The position numbers and the translations under genes are program-made. The notes under the pieces are model-generated. The model did not search any database. It saw only the letters and a list, made by a program, of their open reading frames with translations, and was not told where the DNA came from. From an uncultured Algibacter sp. (GTDB lineage Bacteria > Bacteroidota > Bacteroidia > Flavobacteriales > Flavobacteriaceae), in the NCBI GenBank assembly GCA_947499935.1, contig CANMQH010000024.1:1-51709 (forward strand): 51,709 nucleotides of DNA. Reading direction: 5' to 3'. Shown here in pieces: positions 1 to 7,397 of the stretch. The stretch's first letter is position 1. The number at the start of each line of letters is the position of its first letter.

Positions 1-132
1 AATACATCAATAAATTTATCTTCGATAGACCAATAAACAACATTAAAATAGAAATTACCTAATTACACCCAACGGGTTTTTAATTAAAATATATCCAATA
101 AAAATTATTCCAAGTATTTTATAAATTTTCAT
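1..132 (-). pseudogene. Partial cassette gene, possibly frameshifted, running off the window
   Basis: An ATG at 132-130 lies 5 bases inside a cassette-start core (138-146). It opens a 25-codon frame ending at 55 that encodes a hydrophobic N-terminus (MKIYKILGIIFIGYILIKN), as in a membrane anchor or signal peptide. After the stop, a shifted frame reads LGNFYFNVVYWSIEDKFIDV up to the window edge, which looks like ordinary protein, so a 1-base indel near 60 could join the two. The position, directly after a core and on the same strand as the other cargo, suggests the third cassette's gene. Without the flanking sequence it cannot be decided whether this is a 25-residue peptide, a broken gene or chance. 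No family recognised. Confidence 0.25.
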
Positions 133-137
133 CAATT

Positions 138-199
138 GGTTACAACGGGTGGGTATATGTGCTGTTGCGACCGAAGGAAGCCATAGCATATATCGTTAC
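138..199 (-). repeat. attC-like site A2 (short palindrome)
   Basis: Left arm ACAACGGGTGGGTATATGTG (143-162) and right arm CATAGCATATATCGTTAC (182-199) form an imperfect hairpin. The left arm shares AACGRGTGGGTATATGTGC with the site beside the recombinase (2755-2773), so both belong to one repeat family. It directly abuts site A1 at 199/200, with no gene between them. The core at 138-146 (GGTTACAAC) would start the leftmost cassette on the minus strand. Confidence 0.5.
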
Positions 200-383
200 G
201 TATAAGAAACGTAGGGCAGGTGATAAGCACTATTGTTTCGGTTTATTACTTAGCTAAATATAATATTTTGCTTTTATTTTTTTGTAGAAAATGCCAAATT
301 TTATATTTGGCGACTTTATAAATAAACACAGACCTTTCGGATAAGCTCAAACTGCCCTATGTTTTTTATACCTTGTTACCTGC
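200..383 (-). repeat. attC-like site A1 (long palindrome, 3' end of cassette 1)
   Basis: Arms at 200-219 and 352-371 are complementary at 18 of 20 positions. The two exceptions, arm positions 7 and 12, are G on the left against T on the right, so they are wobble pairs in the plus strand. After the right arm come 3 spacer bases and the core GTTACCTGC (375-383), which is the exact reverse complement of the core at 1175-1183 on the other side of the 257-residue gene. The 130-base loop contains no ORF with a start. It carries a second small hairpin, ATGCCAAATT.../...ATTTGGCGAC, around 291-313. Confidence 0.55.
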
Positions 384-388
384 TGGCT

Positions 389-1162
389 TTATTCAGGTTG
401 ATTACCATACTCGATTAACTTTATATGAGGTAAGTTTCCGAGTTTATATTTTCTTGATTTTAATTGTTCTATAACTTTTTCTCGCTTTATTCCGAAGTGA
501 TTTGATATATAATGATAATGTGGTTGCTTTTTTCCAAGCCAAGTTTCTCGACCACCAATACTTTGAAATGTTATAAAAAAGCAATGCCAATCATTTCCTT
601 TGTCTAAAAACTTTGCGATTTTCACACTTCTATGCTCTAACGCTTGTTTTAGTTGTCCGTCTGAAAGTTCAGTTTCACCTATAACTTCAACTTCTCCATT
701 ATCTTTTACTCTATATGCAAATGGCATTTTTGATAAGTCAATATTTTTTTGATTAAACTCTGAAGTATATTGACTTAAAGTATATCCATATTTTTCATAT
801 GCTTTGAATATAAATGCAGTTAAAATATTTGGTGTTAATACCATTCCTTGCAATAAATCCTTTTGAATAGCTTTCTTCTTAGATAGTAAAAGCTTAATTA
901 ATTCATTTGGGATATTAATATTATCAAATTTTCTTTTATACTTAATCCAAAATTCTACAGCTTTATTAAAAAGTTCAGTATCCTTATCAGATAATTCTTC
1001 ATTATTATTTATGATATCAGGAGAAATTCCATAATTAATCATTTGGTTAAGTATTATTTCTCCCTTATAATACTCAATTGGGTTTTGATATTCAAAGTCT
1101 TCTTGTTGAGCTTTAATTAAAACTTCACCTGTCTTTTTATTTTTTATTTCGGTCAGTATCAT
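389..1162 (-). CDS. Cassette 1 cargo: hypothetical protein, 257 aa
   Basis: An intact 257-codon ORF with an ATG start 12 bases after the cassette core (1175-1183) and a stop 5 bases before the opposite core (375-383). There is no signal peptide or membrane segment; the protein looks soluble, rich in Lys, Ile and Asn. Residues about 190-250 are the most distinctive part, with aromatic and His clusters (GNDWHCFFITF, GKKQPHYHYISNHFGI) and a basic C-terminal segment. I do not recognise a characterised family; similar unnamed proteins probably occur in Bacteroidota, but I cannot search. There is no room for its own promoter, so expression presumably depends on read-through from the recombinase side. 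A role in defence or stress would be only a guess from the neighbouring cassette. Confidence 0.8.
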   Translation of the reverse strand: MILTEIKNKKTGEVLIKAQQEDFEYQNPIEYYKGEIILNQMINYGISPDIINNNEELSDKDTELFNKAVEFWIKYKRKFDNINIPNELIKLLLSKKKAIQKDLLQGMVLTPNILTAFIFKAYEKYGYTLSQYTSEFNQKNIDLSKMPFAYRVKDNGEVEVIGETELSDGQLKQALEHRSVKIAKFLDKGNDWHCFFITFQSIGGRETWLGKKQPHYHYISNHFGIKREKVIEQLKSRKYKLGNLPHIKLIEYGNQPE

Positions 1163-1174
1163 TTTTTGTTGCTT

Positions 1175-1310
1175 GCAGGTAACGTGTTTGTATAAGATTA
1201 GTTGCGTGTTTTAAGCACTAAAGTTAGCAAATAAATCACAGATAGAAAGTCCGCGAGGACTTTCGTAAGCTGGCTAAAACCAGCAATTAATTTTATACGG
1301 TGTTGGGCAC
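1175..1310 (-). repeat. attC-like site B between cassettes 1 and 2
   Basis: Outer cores are GCAGGTAAC (1175-1183, start of cassette 1) and GTTGGGCAC (1302-1310, end of cassette 2). Inner arms GTATAAGATTAGTTGC (1190-1205) and GCAATTAATTTTATAC (1283-1298) pair at 14 of 16 positions. The exceptions are again arm positions 7 and 12, both G·T wobble in the plus strand. Spacers between core and arm are 6 and 3 bases. The loop holds an 8-bp perfect hairpin with a GCGA loop (1245-1264) and a 5-bp hairpin (1269-1284). The 136-base length is within the range known for integron attC sites. Confidence 0.6.
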
Positions 1311-1316
1311 AGTAAA

Positions 1317-2360
1317 TTATTCGCTAAAATCTTTAATTCGTTCACAAACCTTTTCTAGATATGTATTTAACTTATTTCTAGCATCTAAACTATTATGGAT
1401 AAATTGAGGATGGACTGTAATTGTAACTTCGTAAGCATCATCTTCAGAATCTATTTCACAACCATCACTATTTTCTTGTGGTGTAACAATATATGCTTGT
1501 GTTAATCTTAAACTCGTTTCAATCTCCTGCGGGAAAAGTGAAATTAATTCAAAAAATTTATCTTTATCGTTTACATTAAAAAAGAGCCAAACACTAAAAA
1601 ACCTATCGTGTTCTAAATTTATTTGCTCTATTAATTCATTCCAATCTCTAAGGTTATTGAATTTATCTAAATCTTCAATATTTGCATTGATTGAACGAAT
1701 AAGTTTTGCACATTTAATACTTCTTAGTATTTCTGATAATTTGTCAAATGATTCGTTTCTAATATTTTTCAATGAATCTTCGTAAGCAAATAATTCTCCC
1801 CAAGATGAAGTTTTTAAGTCAAGATTAAATTCTTCCCTCTTGAAGCCAGTGTGGTATGATTGTAAAAAAGGTTCATAATAATCGTAATGGTCTTTATCAT
1901 AATGGTCACTATAAGGTAAATAAGGCCTTGATATTATATCAAAAGCATAAATCTGTCCATCATCTAATGCGTATCCATCTCCAAGATGTTTTTCAATATT
2001 TTTTTTAAAGTATTTAGGTTTTTCATTGTGTGGATACATATAATCTAAAAACCAAGTATAGCATCCATTTTTATCATCAAAATAAATAGCTCTAATCCTT
2101 AAAAAATGACCTTCAGGAAAGTCGATATTCTCCAATTCATTAATTCTATCATTTATACTATCAAAATGATAATCTATTTTTGAACCAACTCTATTTGATA
2201 AATGGAAATGATAACCTCTGTAATTAGCAATCCATTGATTTGGATTGTTGGTTGCGTAAATCTCCCAAGATGAATTTTTACTAGATTCAGGAAAGAATGT
2301 TTGAGCAATTTTCCACAATTTAGGTGTTGATAAAACTTGTTCAATTTTAACAGAATCCAA
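1317..2360 (-). pseudogene. C-terminal part of frameshifted Mrr-like restriction gene (cassette 2)
   Basis: This 347-codon frame has no ATG at its head; it opens at a TTG (2360-2358) just after an in-frame TGA (2372-2370). It continues the protein begun at 2731: reading the N-terminal frame to ...EAIYW and then this frame from DSVKIEQVL gives a smooth join if one base is restored between about 2350 and 2369. Restored, the protein would be about 525 residues. The C-terminal region is acidic, rich in Asp and Tyr (clusters such as SDHYDKDHYDYYEPF), and I do not recognise its fold; it is probably the target-sensing part. The stop lies 6 bases before the cassette core 1302-1310. A sequencing error, a decayed gene or a separately started second protein are all possible. 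Confidence 0.6.
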
Positions 2361-2731
2361 TAAATCGCTTCAATATTATTTTTTTGATTATTGGTGATTC
2401 CTTCCAAACGTTCAACGACTTTAGAAGAAGGATAAGTTCCACAAACTAAAAGATACCCTTGAACATCGTGATGAGAACAAGAATCCGTTATATCGTCTAA
2501 GTCTTTTATTCCAACAGCTTTTCCACTATGAGCATTATGTTTACATTGGATTAACCACTTTTTTGTGTCATTTATAAATTCACTATCTCGATGTTCCCAA
2601 CATATTAAATCTTTTCCACCATCAGGACCTTTGCCACTCCATTGAACTCTATACCCTTTGGTAAGCAAGATTTCACGGACCAAAAGTTCTAACTGATTTC
2701 CGTCTAATGAAAGTTCTTTAAAATTAAGCAT
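2174..2731 (-). pseudogene. N-terminal part of frameshifted Mrr-like restriction endonuclease (cassette 2)
   Basis: The ATG at 2731 is 17 bases after the cassette core (2749-2757). Residues about 8-105 form a restriction-endonuclease-like (Mrr_cat, PD-(D/E)xK) domain: an N-terminal helix (LELLVREILLTKGY), the acidic motif GPDGGKDL, then WLIQCKHN, the usual D...QxK catalytic arrangement. The family includes type IV restriction enzymes and other DNA-cleaving defence proteins. The true reading frame is lost near residue 123-125; residues after EAIYW down to the stop at 2174 are out of frame and probably meaningless. Inference: anti-phage cargo, currently truncated, unless a -1 shift or a correction of the sequence restores the 525-residue form. 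Confidence 0.65.
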
Positions 2732-2748
2732 TGTCGTTTGTCATTATT

Positions 2749-2795
2749 GTGCCCAACGAGTGGGTATATGTGCAATAAATGCTAATATATAAAAA
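2749..2795. repeat. Recombinase-proximal att site (attI-like or attC-like)
   Basis: GTGCCCAAC (2749-2757) is the core facing cassette 2. It is followed by GAGTGGGTATATGTGC (2758-2773), shared with site A2, and a looser opposite arm GCTAATATATA (2780-2790) and GTTATAA. It lies between the recombinase and the first cassette, where an integron's attI would be, but its resemblance to A2 means it could equally be an attC-type site. Confidence 0.45.
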
Positions 2796-2856
2796 ATGTT
2801 ATAATTATGCTTATCCTTTTATATATCTTGTTTTAGGTGTATTTGTAATTGTCATT

Positions 2857-2902
2857 ATTTTGTATATCAAAATGAATATATTTGTATTTTGATATACAAA
2901 AT
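2857..2902 (+). promoter_or_regulatory. Recombinase promoter between two palindromic operator-like boxes
   Basis: Two 17-bp boxes of form ATTTTG-N5-CAAAAT stand at 2857-2873 and 2886-2902. Each is a palindrome outside its 5-base centre, and the two are perfect reverse complements of each other. Between them, at 2877-2884, is TATATTTG, a match to the Bacteroidota -7 element TAnnTTTG; no well-spaced -33 TTG was found. Transcription would start near 2891, leaving about 20 bases to the ATG at 2912. A dimeric repressor, or the recombinase itself, could bind both boxes and block the promoter. The inverted pair could also fold as a 17-bp stem. Confidence 0.45.
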
Positions 2903-2911
2903 GCGCAATAC

Positions 2912-3979
2912 ATGAAATTAACTAATTATACTTTTGAGTTGGGTAGTCATCGGGAGAAAAAAGTAATATGGATTAAATTTTCGTATAATAAACAACTCAA
3001 GTTACAGTTAAGGCAAAGGTTTTCATCGGTGAAATATAGTGCTTCTAATAGATGTTGGTATCTTTTAGATTTTCCTGTAATCCGAGAGCAATTATGTATA
3101 CCTCAAGACCCCGTTGGTCAAAAGTTTTTAAATAAAATAAATGCTATTAACCAACAGGCATTTATAGATTATAGAAATCATTTAGACTTAAAATCTTATA
3201 GTATACATACGAAGCGTATTTATCTTGCCGAATTTGCAGAATTACTAATTTTAATACAGCATTATCCTATACAAGATTTAACACCTAAAAGGCTTAAAGA
3301 TTATTTTTTGTATTGCGTTCAACATCTCAAGATGAAAGAACGTAAAATGAATGGTAAAATTAATGCTATAAAGTTTTATTTTGAGCAAGTAATACAAAGC
3401 CCAAAAATGTTTTTTGATATTCCAAGACCCACAAAACCTATAACATTACCTAAATTATTAAGTAAGCGTGAGGTAAAAAAAATAATTAAGTACACCACAA
3501 ACATTAAGCATAGACTTGGCATGAAACTATGTTATGGTATGGGTTTGCGGGTATCTGAAGTGGTTAATATAAAATTACATCATGTAGATAGTTCTAGAAT
3601 GCTTGTGCATATTGTTGGAGCGAAAGGCAAAAAAGACAGATATGTGCCTTTACCAGTCTCTATTTTAGAAGAACTTAGAGCTTATTACAAAATGTATAAA
3701 CCTAAAGCGTATTTGTTAGAGGGACAATATGGTGGTAGTTATTCCAAAAGTAGTTTGCAGCAAACTTTTAAAAGAGCAATGCGAAAAGCGGGAATCAATA
3801 AAAAAATTGGTATTCACGGATTAAGGCATAGTTATGCCACACATTTACTAGAAGCTGGTGCAGATTTACGCTTTATACAAGAGTTATTAGGGCATCACTC
3901 TATTAAAACAACTCAAATTTATACAAGTGTATCACATAGCCATATGTCTAAAATAAAAAGCCCTTTAGATAGCTTGTAA
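2912..3979 (+). CDS. Tyrosine recombinase (Xer/phage type) of the cassette array
   Basis: A 355-residue integrase. Numbered from the ATG at 2912: an N-terminal domain of about 70 residues ending in a SASNRCWYL motif, typical of Bacteroidota integrases; a SAM-like core-binding domain (about 95-170); and a catalytic domain (about 178-350) with Arg213 (GLRVSE), Lys238 (GAKGKKDR), His302-x-x-Arg305 (HGLRH), His328 (LGHHS) and nucleophile Tyr337 (QIYTSV), a full active site. It lacks the extra segment between the catalytic Lys and HxxR that marks IntI integrases. An upstream TTG at 2882 is in frame but overlaps the -7 element, so ATG 2912 is preferred. The gene is divergent from the cassettes and convergent with secA. 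Probable role: insertion and excision of the neighbouring cassettes. Confidence 0.9.
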   Translation: MKLTNYTFELGSHREKKVIWIKFSYNKQLKLQLRQRFSSVKYSASNRCWYLLDFPVIREQLCIPQDPVGQKFLNKINAINQQAFIDYRNHLDLKSYSIHTKRIYLAEFAELLILIQHYPIQDLTPKRLKDYFLYCVQHLKMKERKMNGKINAIKFYFEQVIQSPKMFFDIPRPTKPITLPKLLSKREVKKIIKYTTNIKHRLGMKLCYGMGLRVSEVVNIKLHHVDSSRMLVHIVGAKGKKDRYVPLPVSILEELRAYYKMYKPKAYLLEGQYGGSYSKSSLQQTFKRAMRKAGINKKIGIHGLRHSYATHLLEAGADLRFIQELLGHHSIKTTQIYTSVSHSHMSKIKSPLDSL

Positions 3980-3991
3980 AAGTAAAGTGTA

Positions 3992-4043
3992 AACTTAAAT
4001 CAAGATGTTCTTTTTTACAAAAAAGAACATCTTGATTTAAGTT
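3992..4043. terminator. Bidirectional terminator, perfect 25-bp stem
   Basis: Arms 3992-4016 and 4019-4043 are perfectly complementary with a 2-base loop. Each arm has six T or A next to the loop. It sits between the converging recombinase and secA stops; the secA stop codon starts at the base after the right arm. The stem is unusually long and perfect for a plain terminator. Confidence 0.75.
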
Positions 4044-7000
4044 TTAATCTTCTACTAAAACCCATTCGCCTTTGGCAATAAGAGGTTCTGCTTGTTTGTA
4101 TTTTACGGTTTTATTTTCGCCGTTCATAACATGTTTAATTGTTACACGGTCGTTACGTCCAATTTTTGGTTTATCACGAACAATGGTTTCTACGATTTCC
4201 TGTTGGCGTTGTGTATTGCCAGCGGCTCTGTTTTGAGCAGAACGCTCGTCTAAATTAGGGATTTCGTCTTTTTGAACGTTTAATTTTTCTTGTTTACGTT
4301 CTCTAGCTTCTTGTATGGTGCTTTGGGTTTCTTGAGGTAACTCGCCTTTAAATAAAAACGAAATAACATCTTTATTGACTTGGTCAATCATAGCTTTAAA
4401 CAATTCAAACGCTTCAAATTTATAAATTAAAAGCGGGTCTTTTTGTTCGTGTACTGCTAATTGTACCGATTGCTTTAACTCATCCATTTTGCGTAAATGG
4501 GTTTTCCAAGCATCATCAATAATGGCTAATGTAATGTTCTTTTCAAAATCGGTAATAAGCTGTTTACCATTAGTTTCGTATGCTTTTTCAAGATCTGTAA
4601 CCACATTTAAACTCTTAACACCATCTGTAAACGGTACGACAATGCGTTTAAATTTATCACGCTGTGTTTCGTATACATTTTTAATAACAGGGAAAGCAAT
4701 GTCTGCATTTCGTGCCATTTTCTCTCTATAATACTCAAAAGCTGCTTTGTATATTTTTGATGTAATATCTTGAGCCGAAAGTTTTCCAAATTCTGCTTCG
4801 GTAATTGGCGAACTCATAGAGAAATAACGAATCAATTCAAACTCAAAGTTTTTGTAATCGTTAGCGCCTTTATTGGTTTCAGCTATGCCTTCTGATGTGT
4901 CAAAAATCATGTTTGCTAAATCCACACGTAAACGCTCTCCGTTTAAGGCATTATATCTACGTTTGTAAACTACCTCACGTTGCGCATTCATTACATCATC
5001 ATACTCTAGCAAACGTTTACGAACACCAAATTGGTTTTCTTCAACCTTTTTCTGAGCACGCTCAATAGATTTTGAAATCATAGAATGCTGAATCACTTCG
5101 CCTTCCTTTAATCCCATTTTATCCATCATTTTAGCAATACGCTCACTACCAAATAAACGCATCAAATTATCCTCAAGAGACACATAAAATTGCGAACTTC
5201 CTGGATCTCCTTGACGACCAGCACGACCACGTAATTGTCTATCTACACGTCGCGAATCATGACGCTCTGTACCTACAATGGCTAAACCACCAGCAGCTTT
5301 AACAGCATCAGATAATTTAATGTCTGTACCACGACCAGCCATATTGGTTGCAATAGTTACTTGGCCAGCATTACCAGCTTCTGCTACAATATCGGCTTCA
5401 CGCTTATGTTGTTTTGCATTTAATACGTTGTGTGGTATTTTACGAATGCTTAACATTTTGCCTAACAACTCAGAAATTTCAACCGAGGTTGTCCCAATTA
5501 ATACAGGACGTCCAGCTTGAGATAGTTTAGTCACTTCATCAATAACAGCATTATATTTTTCGCGTTTTGTTTTATAAACTAAATCTTCTCTATCATCACG
5601 TGCAATAGGGCGGTTGGTAGGTGTTTCTACAACATCTAATTTGTAGATTTCCCAAAATTCGCCAGCTTCCGTTAATGCGGTACCCGTCATTCCAGATAGT
5701 TTACGGTACATTCTAAAGTAATTCTGTAACGTTACTGTCGCAAAGGTTTGTGTAGCATCTTCAATCTTTACATTTTCTTTTGCTTCAATAGCTTGGTGCA
5801 ATCCGTCAGAGTAACGACGCCCATCCATAATACGTCCCGTTTGCTCATCAACAATCATCACCTTGTTTTCCATCACGACATACTGCGTATCTTTTTCAAA
5901 TAAAGCATAGGCTTTTAGTAATTGATTTAGTGTATGGATACGTTCAGATTTAACACCAAACTCTTTAAATAAATCTTCTTTAAGGTTTGCTTCTTCTTCT
6001 ACCGGTAGACCTTGTTTTTCAATTTTAGCAACCTCAATACCTATTTCTGGTAATACAAAAAAGTCTGGGTCGTCTTTTCCAGAGATATATTCAACCCCTT
6101 TATCTGTTAACTCAACTTGATTATTTTTTTCTTCAATAACATAGTACAATTCTGCATCAACCTTAGGCATTTCGCGGTTGTTGTCTTGCATGTAAAAGTT
6201 CTCTGTTTTCTGTAATAATTGCTTAACACCCTCTTCAGATAAAAATTTAATCAGTGCTTTGTTTTTAGGAATACCTCTATAAACACGCAATAATTGAAAA
6301 CCACCTTCTTTAGTATCACCATCCTTAATTAGTTTTTTTGCTTCTGCTAAAATACCTGTTAAATACTTGCGTTGTACCGAAACAATATCGTCTACCTTAG
6401 GTTTTAATTCGGTAAACTCATGGCGATCACCTTTAGGTATAGGACCAGAGATAATTAACGGTGTACGGGCATCATCTACTAAAACAGAATCTACTTCATC
6501 TACAATAGCATAGTGGTGCGGACGTTGTACTAAATCTTCGGGTGAGTGCGACATATTATCACGTAGGTAATCAAAACCAAATTCGTTATTGGTACCATAC
6601 GTAATATCGGCATTGTATGCTTTTCTACGCGCTGGAGAGTTTGGTTGATGGTAATCAATACAATCTACGCTCATACCATGAAACTCAAAAATAGGAGCCA
6701 TCCATGCGCTATCACGTTTTGCTAAATAATCATTTACCGTAACTAAATGCACGCCTTTTCCTGCTAAAGCATTAAGGTAAACGGGTAGGGTAGCCACTAA
6801 GGTTTTACCTTCTCCAGTTTGCATTTCGGCAATTTTACCTTGGTGCATAGCAACACCACCAATTAATTGAACATCGTAATGTATCATGTCCCAAGTAATT
6901 GGTTTTCCGGCAGCATCCCAAGAATTAGCCCAAATAGCTTTATCATCATCTAAAACAACATAATCCTTTTCGCCAGATATGCTTCTATCAAACTCGTTAG

Positions 7001-7397
7001 CCTTAACAGTAATAGAGGTGTTGTGTACAAAACGTTTGGCCGTTTCCTTTACCACCGCAAAAGCTTCGGGTAAAATATCGCTTAAAACTGTTTCCGTAAC
7101 CTTGTAAGCCTCATCTTTAAGGGTATCAATTTGTTCGTAAATATCTTCACGCGCATCAATATCTTCAGTGTTTTCTGCGTCTTGCGTTAAGTCCGTAATT
7201 TTCTTGTCAATATCAGCATTAGCTTCAGCAATTTTAGCTTTAAATTCGGCCGTTTTAGCTCTTAATTCATCATGATTTAAGGCCTCTAAAGCCGCTTCAA
7301 AAGTTTTTACTTTATCTACAATGGGGTTAATGGCTTTAACATCTTGCTTAGACTTATCGCCTACAAATACTTTTAGTACAGAATTTAAAAAACTCAT
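4044..7397 (-). CDS. secA: Preprotein translocase ATPase SecA
   Basis: SecA drives secretory proteins through SecYEG at the inner membrane using ATP. The 1117-residue protein has Walker A TGEGKT (194-199), the DEVDSVLVDDARTPLI motif of NBD1, the preprotein cross-linking domain, motif VI region GRAGRQGDPG and the helical scaffold/wing domains. It is longer than E. coli SecA (901 aa) because of insertions in the N-terminal part (acidic, about 60-95) and between the nucleotide-binding domains, as usual in Bacteroidota. The C-terminal tail ends in GEWVLVED and lacks the Cys-rich zinc motif that binds SecB. The ATG at 7397 is standard. It is transcribed alone, towards the integron-like region. Confidence 0.98.
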   Translation of the reverse strand: MSFLNSVLKVFVGDKSKQDVKAINPIVDKVKTFEAALEALNHDELRAKTAEFKAKIAEANADIDKKITDLTQDAENTEDIDAREDIYEQIDTLKDEAYKVTETVLSDILPEAFAVVKETAKRFVHNTSITVKANEFDRSISGEKDYVVLDDDKAIWANSWDAAGKPITWDMIHYDVQLIGGVAMHQGKIAEMQTGEGKTLVATLPVYLNALAGKGVHLVTVNDYLAKRDSAWMAPIFEFHGMSVDCIDYHQPNSPARRKAYNADITYGTNNEFGFDYLRDNMSHSPEDLVQRPHHYAIVDEVDSVLVDDARTPLIISGPIPKGDRHEFTELKPKVDDIVSVQRKYLTGILAEAKKLIKDGDTKEGGFQLLRVYRGIPKNKALIKFLSEEGVKQLLQKTENFYMQDNNREMPKVDAELYYVIEEKNNQVELTDKGVEYISGKDDPDFFVLPEIGIEVAKIEKQGLPVEEEANLKEDLFKEFGVKSERIHTLNQLLKAYALFEKDTQYVVMENKVMIVDEQTGRIMDGRRYSDGLHQAIEAKENVKIEDATQTFATVTLQNYFRMYRKLSGMTGTALTEAGEFWEIYKLDVVETPTNRPIARDDREDLVYKTKREKYNAVIDEVTKLSQAGRPVLIGTTSVEISELLGKMLSIRKIPHNVLNAKQHKREADIVAEAGNAGQVTIATNMAGRGTDIKLSDAVKAAGGLAIVGTERHDSRRVDRQLRGRAGRQGDPGSSQFYVSLEDNLMRLFGSERIAKMMDKMGLKEGEVIQHSMISKSIERAQKKVEENQFGVRKRLLEYDDVMNAQREVVYKRRYNALNGERLRVDLANMIFDTSEGIAETNKGANDYKNFEFELIRYFSMSSPITEAEFGKLSAQDITSKIYKAAFEYYREKMARNADIAFPVIKNVYETQRDKFKRIVVPFTDGVKSLNVVTDLEKAYETNGKQLITDFEKNITLAIIDDAWKTHLRKMDELKQSVQLAVHEQKDPLLIYKFEAFELFKAMIDQVNKDVISFLFKGELPQETQSTIQEARERKQEKLNVQKDEIPNLDERSAQNRAAGNTQRQQEIVETIVRDKPKIGRNDRVTIKHVMNGENKTVKYKQAEPLIAKGEWVLVED

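Larger units (their letters stand above)
138..3979. mobile_element. Integron-like region: tyrosine recombinase plus divergent gene cassettes
   Basis: Seen: a recombinase on the plus strand (2912-3979) faces away from minus-strand cargo genes. Each full cassette starts 12-17 bases before its ATG and ends 5-6 bases after its stop with perfectly complementary 9-bp cores: 375-383 with 1175-1183 around the 257-residue gene, and 1302-1310 with 2749-2757 around the restriction-like gene. The two cores differ from each other, so each belongs to its own cassette, and neighbouring cassettes meet inside a long palindrome. Known: in integrons the cassette start (GTTRRRY side) is complementary to the R'' core (RYYYAAC) of the same cassette. 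GTTGGGC/GCCCAAC fits that consensus exactly; GTTACCT/AGGTAAC fits only in part. Inference: an integron-like system run by a Xer/phage-type enzyme. The leftmost cassette is cut by the window edge. Confidence 0.6.

Noticed and set aside
2340-2390. Programmed -1 ribosomal frameshift joining the two halves of the restriction gene
   Set aside because: The seven-A run (2379-2385) lies before an in-frame TGA of the second frame, so slippage there cannot reach it. No X-XXY-YYZ heptamer lies after that stop.
2882-2911. TTG start of the recombinase 30 bases upstream of the ATG
   Set aside because: It overlaps the TATATTTG element and would place the start codon upstream of the expected transcription start. 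The ATG at 2912 fits the promoter.
4489-5520. Long frames antisense to secA
   Set aside because: They mirror secA codon structure, lack starts with any context and resemble no family.
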